A DNA stretch of 14,966 bases from Lachnospiraceae bacterium (GTDB lineage: Bacteria > Bacillota > Clostridia > Lachnospirales > Lachnospiraceae). Of the stretch, positions 1 through 6,466 are shown one piece after another. Under the pieces are notes generated by a model. The model ran no database searches. It was given only the letters and a program-made list of their open reading frames with translations, and was not told where the DNA came from. Location: NCBI GenBank assembly GCA_003446735.1, contig DMCJ01000170.1:1-14966 (forward strand). Reading direction: 5' to 3'. Made by a program: the position numbers and the translations under genes. The first letter of the stretch is position 1. Each line of letters opens with the position of its first letter.

Positions 1-440
1 GTCTCGTAGCCTATGGACTGAAGTGCCTTTACCGTCGATAATTTGGATTTCTCCACTCTCATCTTAAAATCGGTGATCTCCCCGTTTTGAGCAACCACAA
101 GACTGTTACACATAAGCGTCGGGTATCCGAGCTTTTTCATAAGTGGCTTTGCAAACTCCTCAAAAGTATCGCTGATTATGATAACCTGCGTCTTCTCCCT
201 TAAAGCATCCAGAAACTCCTTAGCTCCGGGCAGCGGATCGATCTTTGCTATAACAGCCTGGATCTCATTTAAACCAAGTCCGTGTTCCTTCAGGATCGAC
301 AGTCTCCACTTCATAAGCTTATCATAATCCGGCTCATCCCTTGTCGTCTTCTTAAGCTCATCTATCCCGCTTTCTTTCGAAAACGCGATCCAGATCTCCG
401 GAACCAGAACTCCCTCTAAATCCAAACAAACAATATTCAT
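1..440 (-). CDS. thrH: ThrH-type bifunctional phosphoserine phosphatase / homoserine phosphotransferase (3' end off window)
   Basis: HAD-superfamily enzyme of the ThrH family, which removes phosphate from phosphoserine and can pass it to homoserine (serine/threonine metabolism, cytoplasmic). The visible 146 residues match ThrH closely from the first residue: HAD motif I is CLDLEGVLVPE with nucleophile Asp7 and Glu9 (the D-x-E form typical of ThrH rather than D-x-D), followed by TTRDEPDYDKLMKWR, motif II Ser in IISDTFEEF, and a motif III Lys near MRVEKSK. The C-terminal third (motif IV) lies past the left edge. The ATG at 440 has a good SD (GAGGA, 7 nt spacing) that overlaps the stop region of the CarD-like gene 13 bp upstream, so it is the last visible gene of the left operon. 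Family assignment is firm; the in vivo substrate is known only from the family. Confidence 0.9.
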   Translation of the reverse strand, partial: MNIVCLDLEGVLVPEIWIAFSKESGIDELKKTTRDEPDYDKLMKWRLSILKEHGLGLNEIQAVIAKIDPLPGAKEFLDALREKTQVIIISDTFEEFAKPLMKKLGYPTLMCNSLVVAQNGEITDFKMRVEKSKLSTVKALQSIGYE

Positions 441-453
441 CTTCTTTTCCTCT

Positions 454-978
454 TTATTTCCTTTCCTGCACTTCTGACACTTCTGTCACTTTCGCCGCTT
501 CAGTCACTTCTGCCGCTTCCGTCACTTTCGCCGCTTCCGCTTCCCCGGCCAGGCTTTTTTCCCTGTATTGCTGCCTTTTAAGTCTCTCGAGCGCTTTTCT
601 TTCTTTTATCTTTTTATCTCTTTCTATGACAAATCTTACTTCCTCCCGCTTTAAAGCCGGCATTTCCTTAAGTTCTTCCTCATTATAGGAATTTGCCTCT
701 TCAAGCGAGATAAGCTCTCTTAACTCAACCTTATGATTTTCCACCGGAATATAGGCTGCCTTACTCAGATCCGAAACAGGCCTTAACTTATAATAATCCA
801 TCGTCTTTGTGACACGCCTGTTAACGGAAAGTTTCGGGATATCCGAAACCTTGCATACTCCGAGCGTCTCACTGTATAAATATCCGCCCTTCTCGAAAGG
901 AGTGACTTCCGTCTCTATACTAAGTTGCTGTTCTTCCTGTTCTTCCTGCTTTTTCTGTTTTTCTTTCATATCCGACAC
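454..978 (-). CDS. CarD-like transcription regulator with repetitive C-terminal tail
   Basis: Small protein with a CarD/CdnL/TRCF-type RNA-polymerase-interacting domain at about residues 28-95: FEKGGYLYSETLGVCKV at its start, then a YYKLRPV strand, AYIPVENH and LRELISLEEA, which follow the family pattern of a Gly-rich start, Tyr-rich strand, VPV-like strand and a final helix. Such proteins bind the beta subunit of RNA polymerase and adjust promoter opening. A charged Glu/Lys/Arg helix follows (about 95-145), then a tail of about 25 residues of Thr-Glu-Ala-Ala-x-Val repeats encoded by a 9-bp minisatellite. An acidic/Gln-rich low-complexity segment precedes the domain. The open frame goes back to a GTG at 1002, inside the spermidine-synthase-like gene, but a clear SD (AAAGGA) lies 6 nt before the GTG at 978, which I prefer; the ATG at 969 is the alternative. 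The domain call is good; the genes controlled are unknown. Confidence 0.75.
   Translation of the reverse strand: MSDMKEKQKKQEEQEEQQLSIETEVTPFEKGGYLYSETLGVCKVSDIPKLSVNRRVTKTMDYYKLRPVSDLSKAAYIPVENHKVELRELISLEEANSYNEEELKEMPALKREEVRFVIERDKKIKERKALERLKRQQYREKSLAGEAEAAKVTEAAEVTEAAKVTEVSEVQERK
470..541. repeat. 9-bp minisatellite in the CarD-like gene
   Basis: Eight contiguous degenerate 9-bp units on the plus strand (ACTTCTGTC, ACTTTCGCC, GCTTCAGTC, ACTTCTGCC and so on), with a stronger 18-bp higher-order period. They encode the Glu-Ala-Ala-Lys-Val-Thr type tail of the CarD-like protein, so copy-number changes keep the frame. Confidence 0.85.
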
Positions 979-991
979 GATGCTTCCTTTA

Positions 992-2647
992 CTACATTTC
1001 ACTAAGAAGTCCTGAGATCCCGTCTTTTTTATAGATCTCCCTGTAATATGCGATCTCGTCTTTTATTATATCATCAATGACACGCATTCCCAACAGTTCC
1101 ACCGGAGCTTTGTCATCCGTAAGTATAAGACCGCCCGACTCATATCTGACAAGATCGTCACTTACTCTTTCCATAAGCGCCTGAAGATCCGGCCTGTCAG
1201 CTAAAAGCTCATCCGCATCCTCAAGTTCTTTTTTAAGATCCCTGTCATCTGTAACCGCAAACAGCTCCCTGTTTGTCGAGCCCTTTACATCCACAGTATA
1301 TACAGTGTCAAATACATGCCCTATGGTGTCCTGGAGATAGTCATTTATACTTCCTTCTTTTGTTCCTCTCATATTCATGTTGACCACCATGACACCTCCG
1401 TCATTTAAATGATCTTTTACAAGAGAAAAGAATTCCACGCCCGACATCTGAAAAGGGATCGTTATATCCTGATAGGCATCTACCATTATAACATCATATT
1501 TTTCGTCACTCGCCTGCAGATAAGCCCTTCCGTCATAGGTTATGACCTCGATGTCATCATCTAAGTCAAAATACTCTCTTGCTAGCGAAGTGATCTTTTC
1601 ATCTATCTCCACTCCCTTAAATGACACATCCGTCAGATACCTTGAACACTGGGTCGCATAAGTTCCCGTCCCCATTCCCAGAACAAGGATATCCATATGC
1701 TCTCCGGCCGGATATTTCTCATTCAGGATCGGCGCCGCCATAGCATAATCATAATACATTCCCGTCAGACTATCATCTTTTATCTTTATGGACTGAACGC
1801 CGAACAATACATTCGTCGACAGTATGACGCTCCTGTCATTTTCCTTCACCTGAAGATAATTATATACTGATTCGCCCTCATATTTAAGACCATTCTCCCA
1901 GAAAGCAAAGGATGCCTTTCCTCCAAGGAGCGCAAAGACCACAAAGATAAGCGAAAATAAGCTTATTCTTATGATATCTTTCTTTCTGTCCTGCGGGTGA
2001 TCATTATCATCTTTTTCATCGTCTTTTGCCCTGCTTAGGAAATATACCACGGACAGGACAAGAAGTATCCCCGAAAAAATATAGAATGTGACCGCAGTGC
2101 CGACTGACGGTATTGTCACAAACGTCGGTAAAAATGTCCCGATTATGCTTCCTATCGTATTAAAAGCATTTAAATATCCTACGGTCCTGCCGCTGTCCTC
2201 CATGCTGCTCATTGTCACTTTCGCAAGTGACGGTGTTACGGTCCCGAGCAGAAACAGCGGAAATACGAAAATTATCATACATGACACGAATGCCGCAATT
2301 ATAAGAAAATTGGTGTTTATGGCTACGATAAGTATACCGGTTATTCCAATGATGATAAATCTTCCTATCAAAGGGATCGCAGCGATCCATACGGATGCGA
2401 AGATTATCCTCTTATAAAGCCTGTCCGGGTCCGGATCTTTATCCGCGCTTCTTCCGCCGTAAACATTTCCGAGCGCCATGGCTATCATGATGGTCCCGAT
2501 GATGATGGTCCATACTATCTGCGAAGATGAAAAATACGGCGCCAACAGTCTGCTTGCGCCAAGTTCCACCGCCATGACACCCATTCCGGCGAAAAACTCC
2601 GTCATATAAAGATATATCTTATTTTTTAAAACCGGTCTGAGTTTCAT
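992..2647 (-). CDS. Membrane-fused spermidine-synthase-like protein
   Basis: 551-aa protein of the fused membrane/spermidine synthase type. Residues about 15-205 hold six or seven hydrophobic helices (for example GVMAVELGASRLLAPYF and the Gly-rich NAFNTIGSIIGTFLP); a further helix lies near 225-245. The C-terminal half is a Rossmann methyltransferase-like domain with the aminopropyltransferase order of motifs: nucleotide-binding LGMGTGTYA (323-331), acidic VEIDE (346-350), YDGRAYL (371-377) and VDAYQD (389-394). The usual substrate-side Y-H-E motif reads YYDY, so true spermidine synthesis is not certain. The frame extends upstream to 2761, overlapping the Mur ligase gene, but the ATG at 2647 has an SD (AGGA, about 9 nt) and begins just before the first membrane helix. 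It starts 43 bp after the Mur ligase stop, and its end overlaps the open frame of the CarD-like gene. Confidence 0.8.
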   Translation of the reverse strand: MKLRPVLKNKIYLYMTEFFAGMGVMAVELGASRLLAPYFSSSQIVWTIIIGTIMIAMALGNVYGGRSADKDPDPDRLYKRIIFASVWIAAIPLIGRFIIIGITGILIVAINTNFLIIAAFVSCMIIFVFPLFLLGTVTPSLAKVTMSSMEDSGRTVGYLNAFNTIGSIIGTFLPTFVTIPSVGTAVTFYIFSGILLVLSVVYFLSRAKDDEKDDNDHPQDRKKDIIRISLFSLIFVVFALLGGKASFAFWENGLKYEGESVYNYLQVKENDRSVILSTNVLFGVQSIKIKDDSLTGMYYDYAMAAPILNEKYPAGEHMDILVLGMGTGTYATQCSRYLTDVSFKGVEIDEKITSLAREYFDLDDDIEVITYDGRAYLQASDEKYDVIMVDAYQDITIPFQMSGVEFFSLVKDHLNDGGVMVVNMNMRGTKEGSINDYLQDTIGHVFDTVYTVDVKGSTNRELFAVTDDRDLKKELEDADELLADRPDLQALMERVSDDLVRYESGGLILTDDKAPVELLGMRVIDDIIKDEIAYYREIYKKDGISGLLSEM

Positions 2648-2690
2648 ATATGACTTTCCTGTCACTTTCTTTCTGATTTTTGTCTGATTT

Positions 2691-4196
2691 TTACTGTCCG
2701 GCCGGCTGTCCGACGGAATATCCGGCCACGAGTTCCTTGAAGCGTCTGCCCCTGTCCTCAAAATTCTTAAAACGGTTATAACTTGCGGCGGCAGGTGAGA
2801 GAACTGCGCTCTCCCCGGCTTTTGTCACCTTAAAGGCGAGCTTTACGGCATCCTCCATCTTATCTGTGTAGTGGATGACAAGTCCTCTTTCCTTAAAAGT
2901 TATCATAGTCTCTTTTTTTTCAAAGGAAATGCCTCTGCCGACAAGGATGTCGGAAATCTCATTTAAAATGCGCTTTCCGGTTTCATCCATCAAAATAACA
3001 TTTCGCTCAAAGGAGCTTAAAAGGAATTCTTCTAAGTTTACATAACTAATCCCGCGATCCATTCCCCCGATAAGAACGCTGCCTGTATTTTGTATGGTCT
3101 TAAGTGCATTTATCGTAGTCTCGTCTATTGTCGAAATCGAATCATCAAACCAGGTAATTCCACCATAAGTTCCGAATCGTTCGAGCCTGTGAGGCAAGGG
3201 CTCATAACTTTCAAGCGCCCTTTTAAAGACCTCGTCGGATATCGAAAGATCTTTGCACAGAGAATATACGAAAGCTATGTCTGTATAATTATGTAAACCA
3301 ACGAGTTTTATCTTATCTTTGTCAAAATCCGGATTTCCTTCAGAATAAACTACTGTTTTGCTTATGCCGTTGTACTTGATATTCCGTGATCTGTCCAGAC
3401 CTGTTCCCGGTTCGAACCCCGCTCCGACGTAGAGGAGATCTCCGGGCTTTTGGTTAACATAAATGTTGCGTTTTGCTTTCTCGTATTTTTCAAAGCTCCC
3501 GTAATGATCAAGATGCTCTTCGTATATATTTAAAAGCATGGCCCATTTGGGAGAAACATTCATATATTCAAGCTGGTGACAGCTCATTTCCAGGACAAGG
3601 AATATGTCACCTCTGTCAACTATGTCAACTCTGTCGACTTTGTCATCTTTATCACTTATATCATTTACCAGATCAAACACGGGAATACCGATGTTTCCGC
3701 CTAGATATGCGTTAAATCCGGCTTCTTTAAGCACATGATATGTAAGGGTAGTCGTCGTACTCTTCCCTTTTGTGCCTGTTATCCCTATGATATGATCGCG
3801 CATGCACTCATAAATAAGCTGCATCTGGGATGATAGTTCCGGCTTACCGGAATCTGTGTCATCTGTGTCATCTAAGTCATCTTTGTCATTTATAAGCGCC
3901 ACTTTACTTAAATGCTCTTCATCAAGAACTATTCCGGGACTTTTAAGGATGATGTCACATTCGTCAAAATGCTCAAGATAGTCTTTGCCGCAGATAAGCC
4001 TGATATTATCGGGATCGGAAACGACATTTTTAACATCTTCCTCGGTTATGTCGCCGCCATCGGCAATTATGAACTCTTTTGCGGAAAAAAGCGGGTATAA
4101 AAGCTTTAAAGATGACCTTCCTTCTCTTCCGAAGCCCAAGATCATGACACGTTTGTCTTTTATTCTTTTAGAAAGATGATCCAGAACGATAAACAA
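2691..4196 (-). CDS. murD: MurD-family Mur ligase (UDP-MurNAc-L-alanine:glutamate ligase type)
   Basis: Cytoplasmic ATP-dependent amide ligase that adds glutamate to UDP-MurNAc-L-Ala in peptidoglycan precursor synthesis. From the proposed TTG start: an N-terminal nucleotide-fold VMILGFGREGRSS (about 18-30), ATP loop GTKGKST (141-147), EMSCHQLE (203-210), NIYEEHLDHY (223-232), PHRLE (335-339), DDSISTIDET (351-360), and a C-terminal SPAAASYNRF plus FEDRGRRFKELV typical of MurD. At 501 aa it is about 50 longer than usual because of two acidic repeat insertions (about 103-119 and 178-197). The canonical C-terminal S-K-A-T motif reads S-I-S-T, so it may be a MurD variant or a MurD2-like paralogue. 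The frame is open to 4469, but the segment upstream is low-complexity and A-rich like a leader; TTG 4196 has SD AAAGGTG 7 nt away and sits where MurD normally begins. First gene of the left operon. Confidence 0.82.
   Translation of the reverse strand: MFIVLDHLSKRIKDKRVMILGFGREGRSSLKLLYPLFSAKEFIIADGGDITEEDVKNVVSDPDNIRLICGKDYLEHFDECDIILKSPGIVLDEEHLSKVALINDKDDLDDTDDTDSGKPELSSQMQLIYECMRDHIIGITGTKGKSTTTTLTYHVLKEAGFNAYLGGNIGIPVFDLVNDISDKDDKVDRVDIVDRGDIFLVLEMSCHQLEYMNVSPKWAMLLNIYEEHLDHYGSFEKYEKAKRNIYVNQKPGDLLYVGAGFEPGTGLDRSRNIKYNGISKTVVYSEGNPDFDKDKIKLVGLHNYTDIAFVYSLCKDLSISDEVFKRALESYEPLPHRLERFGTYGGITWFDDSISTIDETTINALKTIQNTGSVLIGGMDRGISYVNLEEFLLSSFERNVILMDETGKRILNEISDILVGRGISFEKKETMITFKERGLVIHYTDKMEDAVKLAFKVTKAGESAVLSPAAASYNRFKNFEDRGRRFKELVAGYSVGQPAGQ
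3603..3665. repeat. 9-bp minisatellite in the Mur ligase gene (second insertion)
   Basis: Seven contiguous 9-bp units such as TATGTCACC, TCTGTCAAC, TATGTCAAC, TCTGTCGAC and TTTGTCATC. On the minus strand they encode an Asp/Val/Arg-rich loop (DKVDRVDIVDRGD) placed between GIPVFDLV and the LVLEMSCHQLE strand of the central domain. Confidence 0.85.
3853..3888. repeat. 9-bp minisatellite in the Mur ligase gene (first insertion)
   Basis: Four 9-bp units of the form TCTNNGTCA (TCTGTGTCA twice in perfect copy, then TCTAAGTCA and TCTTTGTCA). They encode an acidic Asp-rich loop (NDKDDLDDTDDTD) at the junction between the N-terminal and the ATP-binding domains. Confidence 0.85.
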
Positions 4197-4607
4197 CGTT
4201 ATACACCTTTTCTTTTTTTCTTTATTTTCTTTATATTTTTTTGAAGCGCCTCCGGGATCAGCAACGCAGCAATAACTATTGTTTTTAAATTCCGATAGGA
4301 CGTCCATGGACACCTGGTTGCCCTTTCCTCTGCCGGCCGGGACTAGTAAGATATCAGATGTCGTTAAACGATCCGTTACACCTGTATTGCTATTAATTAA
4401 ATCCTCGCTTGACAAAGCGCTTGATTCGCTCAAATCCTCTGATACGGAGAAGTCTGAGCATTTGATCATTATAAAATCACAATCGTTTTCTTTAGCTCCG
4501 GCCGCAGGGCAGGACTCTTTAGGTCCGTTAAAGTATCATTTCTTTCACCGGAGGATCTGCTATTCTTTTAAAATCCCACGTGCAATTTTAACCTTCGTTA
4601 TTCACAC
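4197..4607 (-). promoter_or_regulatory. Long 5' leader of the Mur ligase operon with possible RNA structure
   Basis: About 410 nt between the predicted start of transcription (near 4607) and the TTG start at 4196. A long-range complementary pair CTCCGG (4496-4501) and CCGGAG (4548-4553) encloses smaller hairpins: GGAC/GTCC (4512-4515 with 4523-4526) and an AAAG/CTTT pair. The part nearest the gene is A-rich and purine-rich. The leader is partly open in frame (to 4469, ATG without a good SD, Ser-rich product); I regard that as chance. I do not recognise a known riboswitch class. A role in control is inference. Confidence 0.35.
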
Positions 4608-4613
4608 CTAATT

Positions 4614-4642
4614 ATTTTACACTAAAACCCTTTTCTTTACAA
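4614..4642 (-). promoter_or_regulatory. Predicted sigma-A promoter for the Mur ligase operon
   Basis: On the minus strand: -35 TTGTAA (4642-4637), 17-nt spacer, -10 TAAAAT (4619-4614). The start of transcription would be near 4607. It is back to back with the AraC gene promoter, and the two -35 boxes overlap. Confidence 0.5.
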
Positions 4643-4665
4643 CAAAAATCAAAATGTGCTATACT
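4636..4665 (+). promoter_or_regulatory. Predicted extended -10 promoter for the AraC-type regulator gene
   Basis: -35 TTTACA (4636-4641), 18-nt spacer, -10 TATACT (4660-4665) preceded by TGC, the extended -10 form. The start of transcription would be near 4672. Three TTYACA elements (4601, 4616 and 4636) lie across this promoter and the divergent one and could be half-sites for the regulator. Confidence 0.55.
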
Positions 4666-4734
4666 CAAAGCATGAACGATCCTGCTTTGGAACAAATACT
4701 CTCGTTTACGGAAAGTCCGGTCGCGGGAGAAAAT

Positions 4735-5628
4735 ATGGAAGTCATATTAAGCCACGGTGACATCGAGTATCCTATCGGGGTTTACAAGATAACGCTTAAT
4801 AGGGATCATCACTCTCATGTCCGCTGGCATTGGCATGACGAGCTTGAATACATCTTCGTCGAAAAAGGCTCCGGAACCTTCCGTATAAGTGACGGATCTT
4901 ACGACATAATCGAAGGTGAAGCTCTTTTTATCAACCAAGGCATGCTTCAGGACGCTCATGTTTCCGAAGGATATGACACATGTGTCTACTATTCAATCAT
5001 TTTCCATCCGACAAACATACTGGCATACGGTCTTACAAGGCTATGCTCGAAATATTTAACTCCCATTCTTTCTAACTCCAAGTTCCATGCATATAAGATA
5101 ACGGATAAGAGCACTCTCGGAAGCGAGATCCTTGCTTATATCATCGATATAGTCGCAATTAACCGCAGAAAAGACATGTGCTATGAGCTTCTGACCAAAG
5201 AGCACCTCATTCATATATGGGTATTATTATTTGAATTTATGAATATCAATCCCGCGGAACTCGGGGATATAGAACTGATGCGTCTGTCACTTGACGAATC
5301 CAGAAGTAAAGATGCGGTAAAATATATAGAAAAACATTACAGTGAGCCCATCACGCTCACGGATATCGCCGATTCGATCCATGTAAGCAAGAATGAATGC
5401 TGCAGATGCATCAAACGATGCATGGGAATGACTCCCTTTGAATATCTGTTAAGCTACAGGATATACAGAGCCGCAGCGCTTCTCCGTGAAGCTTCAAGCG
5501 CCGATTCCATCGCCGATATCGCGATAAAAGTGGGCTTTAACAATACAAGCTACTTCAACAAAGTCTTTAAAAAACATATGGGCTGTACGCCCAAGGAATA
5601 TCGTTCAAGAGACACTTATTCATATTAA
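4735..5628 (+). CDS. AraC-family transcriptional regulator with N-terminal cupin domain
   Basis: About 297 aa. The N-terminal cupin-like sensor domain (about 15-85) contains the typical HVRWHWHDELEYIFVEKG segment followed by a GEALFINQG turn; the middle is helical. The C-terminal AraC/XylS double helix-turn-helix (about 192-290) shows ITLTDIADSIHVSKNECCR, MTPFEYLLSYRI, and the signature IADIAIKVGFNNTSYFNKVF ending in HMGCTPKEYR. The frame is open to ATGs at 4672 and 4654, but the predicted -10 covers 4660-4665, so 4654 would be untranscribed and 4672 leaderless. ATG 4735 has a GGGAG SD at 5 nt and is preferred; 4672 stays possible. It is the only plus-strand gene, divergent from the Mur ligase operon and tail to tail with the XrtG operon, so it may control either. 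The inducer is not predictable; cupin-AraC proteins often sense sugars. Confidence 0.88.
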   Translation: MEVILSHGDIEYPIGVYKITLNRDHHSHVRWHWHDELEYIFVEKGSGTFRISDGSYDIIEGEALFINQGMLQDAHVSEGYDTCVYYSIIFHPTNILAYGLTRLCSKYLTPILSNSKFHAYKITDKSTLGSEILAYIIDIVAINRRKDMCYELLTKEHLIHIWVLLFEFMNINPAELGDIELMRLSLDESRSKDAVKYIEKHYSEPITLTDIADSIHVSKNECCRCIKRCMGMTPFEYLLSYRIYRAAALLREASSADSIADIAIKVGFNNTSYFNKVFKKHMGCTPKEYRSRDTYSY

Positions 5629-5942
5629 CGGCAGCCGGCATTTCCGGCGCCTCCGGCATCTTCAAGCACATCAAAAGCGTCCCCTTTTGCAAAAGGACTG
5701 CCGACATCGCATCTTCCGTGATGATATATCCTTTCACTCTTTCCGGCCTTTACCGAATCGGAAACCTTGATCTTAAGTCTTCCGGCATCCGAAGATGCGA
5801 AATTATCAAGGATATTCACCACATTTTCTATATCGGTCTCGCTGACATCGACTGCGCTGACATCGGCGTCATCATTCACAGCATTCTCAATATTCGCATT
5901 TGTTTTTTCATCATTAAGATCGAGTATAAATACAGGCAGCAT
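5625..5942 (-). CDS. Unrecognised 105-aa protein at the end of the XrtG operon
   Basis: I do not recognise the family. The ATG at 5942 has an almost perfect SD (TGGAGGT, 6 nt from GGAGG to ATG), which argues that it is translated. The protein starts with a hydrophobic strand MLPVFILDLN, continues with an acidic Asn/Asp/Val-rich stretch (about 12-45), then a more conserved-looking block: GRLKIKVSDSVKAGKSERIY (55-74) and HHGRCDVGSPFAKG (75-88) with two His and a Cys that could bind metal, and ends in a Gly/Ala-rich tail. No signal peptide or membrane helix. It lies 92 bp after the small PTPS gene on the same strand, so it is probably the last gene of the operon. Its stop codon overlaps that of the convergent AraC gene. 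Function unknown. Confidence 0.6.
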   Translation of the reverse strand: MLPVFILDLNDEKTNANIENAVNDDADVSAVDVSETDIENVVNILDNFASSDAGRLKIKVSDSVKAGKSERIYHHGRCDVGSPFAKGDAFDVLEDAGGAGNAGCR

Positions 5943-5982
5943 ATCTTACCTCCACGCCCAAAAGCAAAAATTATGTAAACCA

Positions 5983-6017
5983 GCGACGACCCGGCAGTGA
6001 CCCGACGACGACCCGGC
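5983..6017. repeat. GC-rich direct repeat between small PTPS gene and the 105-aa gene
   Basis: CGACGACCCGGC occurs at about 5984-5995 and again at 6006-6017, 22 bp apart, in a 92-bp intercistronic gap (5943-6034) that has no clear promoter or terminator. A mRNA-processing or spacer role is only a guess. Confidence 0.45.
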
Positions 6018-6034
6018 GGCGCCCCTATAAAATT

Positions 6035-6466
6035 TTAAGAAAACGCGTCCTCTATTATATCCGCCACCACATTCTTCTGCTTAAGATCCGAAAGAACGTT
6101 ATTTTCAACCCTGCTTATGACATAGCTTCGTGTAGGAGTTTCGCTTATCTCGATATAGAAGATGACCCAGCCCAAGGGCTCTAAGATTTCCTCCAGTTTT
6201 TCCAGGAAATAAGCGGTGATATATTCAAGGGTCGGATTCATTATATTAAAAGGCTCATAGTCGTTTAAGAATTTGTTCTGGTATTGGGAAAGGAACTCTT
6301 CTATGGCCTTTTCGACCGCGTTGAACATAACGAAATCGTTGCTGCTCTTAACGGCCCTTATTATTATCTCCCAGGTATGGGGATGGGCCTTTCCCAGCTT
6401 TCCGTCTATGTAGATGGCATGGGATGCATTTAAGTAAAAGTTGAATTTATATTGTCCGTATCTCAT
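6035..6466 (-). CDS. Small 6-pyruvoyl-tetrahydropterin-synthase-like (PTPS/QueD-fold) protein of the XrtG locus
   Basis: 143 aa, the length of a QueD/PTPS subunit (T-fold). The three zinc ligands are present: His16 in NASH, and His28 and His30 in AHPHTWE (QueD: AAH and HGH). Distal PT-x-E (PTLEY, 78-82) and Glu109-Thr110 also fit. The catalytic Cys four residues before the HxH is Leu24, and the Asp-His pair in DH-x-x-LN reads QNKFLN (63-68), so normal pterin or carboxypterin synthesis is unlikely. It resembles the PTPS-related proteins that accompany exosortase G in Firmicutes. ATG 6466 overlaps the stop of the GGDEF-like gene in an ATGA and has an AGAGG SD. It has a relative fused to the large membrane protein of the same operon. 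A metal-dependent scaffold or ligand-binding role is inference. Confidence 0.8.
   Translation of the reverse strand: MRYGQYKFNFYLNASHAIYIDGKLGKAHPHTWEIIIRAVKSSNDFVMFNAVEKAIEEFLSQYQNKFLNDYEPFNIMNPTLEYITAYFLEKLEEILEPLGWVIFYIEISETPTRSYVISRVENNVLSDLKQKNVVADIIEDAFS

Noticed and set aside
3603..3888. Repeats in the Mur ligase gene as a CRISPR-like array
   Set aside because: Units are 9 bp, contiguous without spacers and in frame with coding sequence.
4197..4469. 91-residue N-terminal extension of the Mur ligase
   Set aside because: No match to MurD, poor SD at 4469, Ser-rich then Lys-rich A-tract composition; TTG 4196 has a good SD at the normal N-terminus. Kept as an alternative in the leader entry.
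4496..4553. Known riboswitch class (TPP, FMN, SAM, c-di-GMP, T-box) in the leader
   Set aside because: None of the conserved core sequences of these classes that I can recall is present.
4654..4734. Start of the AraC-type gene at ATG 4654
   Set aside because: This ATG lies between the -35 and -10 boxes of its own predicted promoter and has no SD.
5634..5648. Hairpin GCCGG-CATTT-CCGGC just after the AraC gene stop as an intrinsic terminator
   Set aside because: Stem of only 5 bp and no T-tract follows on either strand; it also lies in the coding end of the 105-aa gene.
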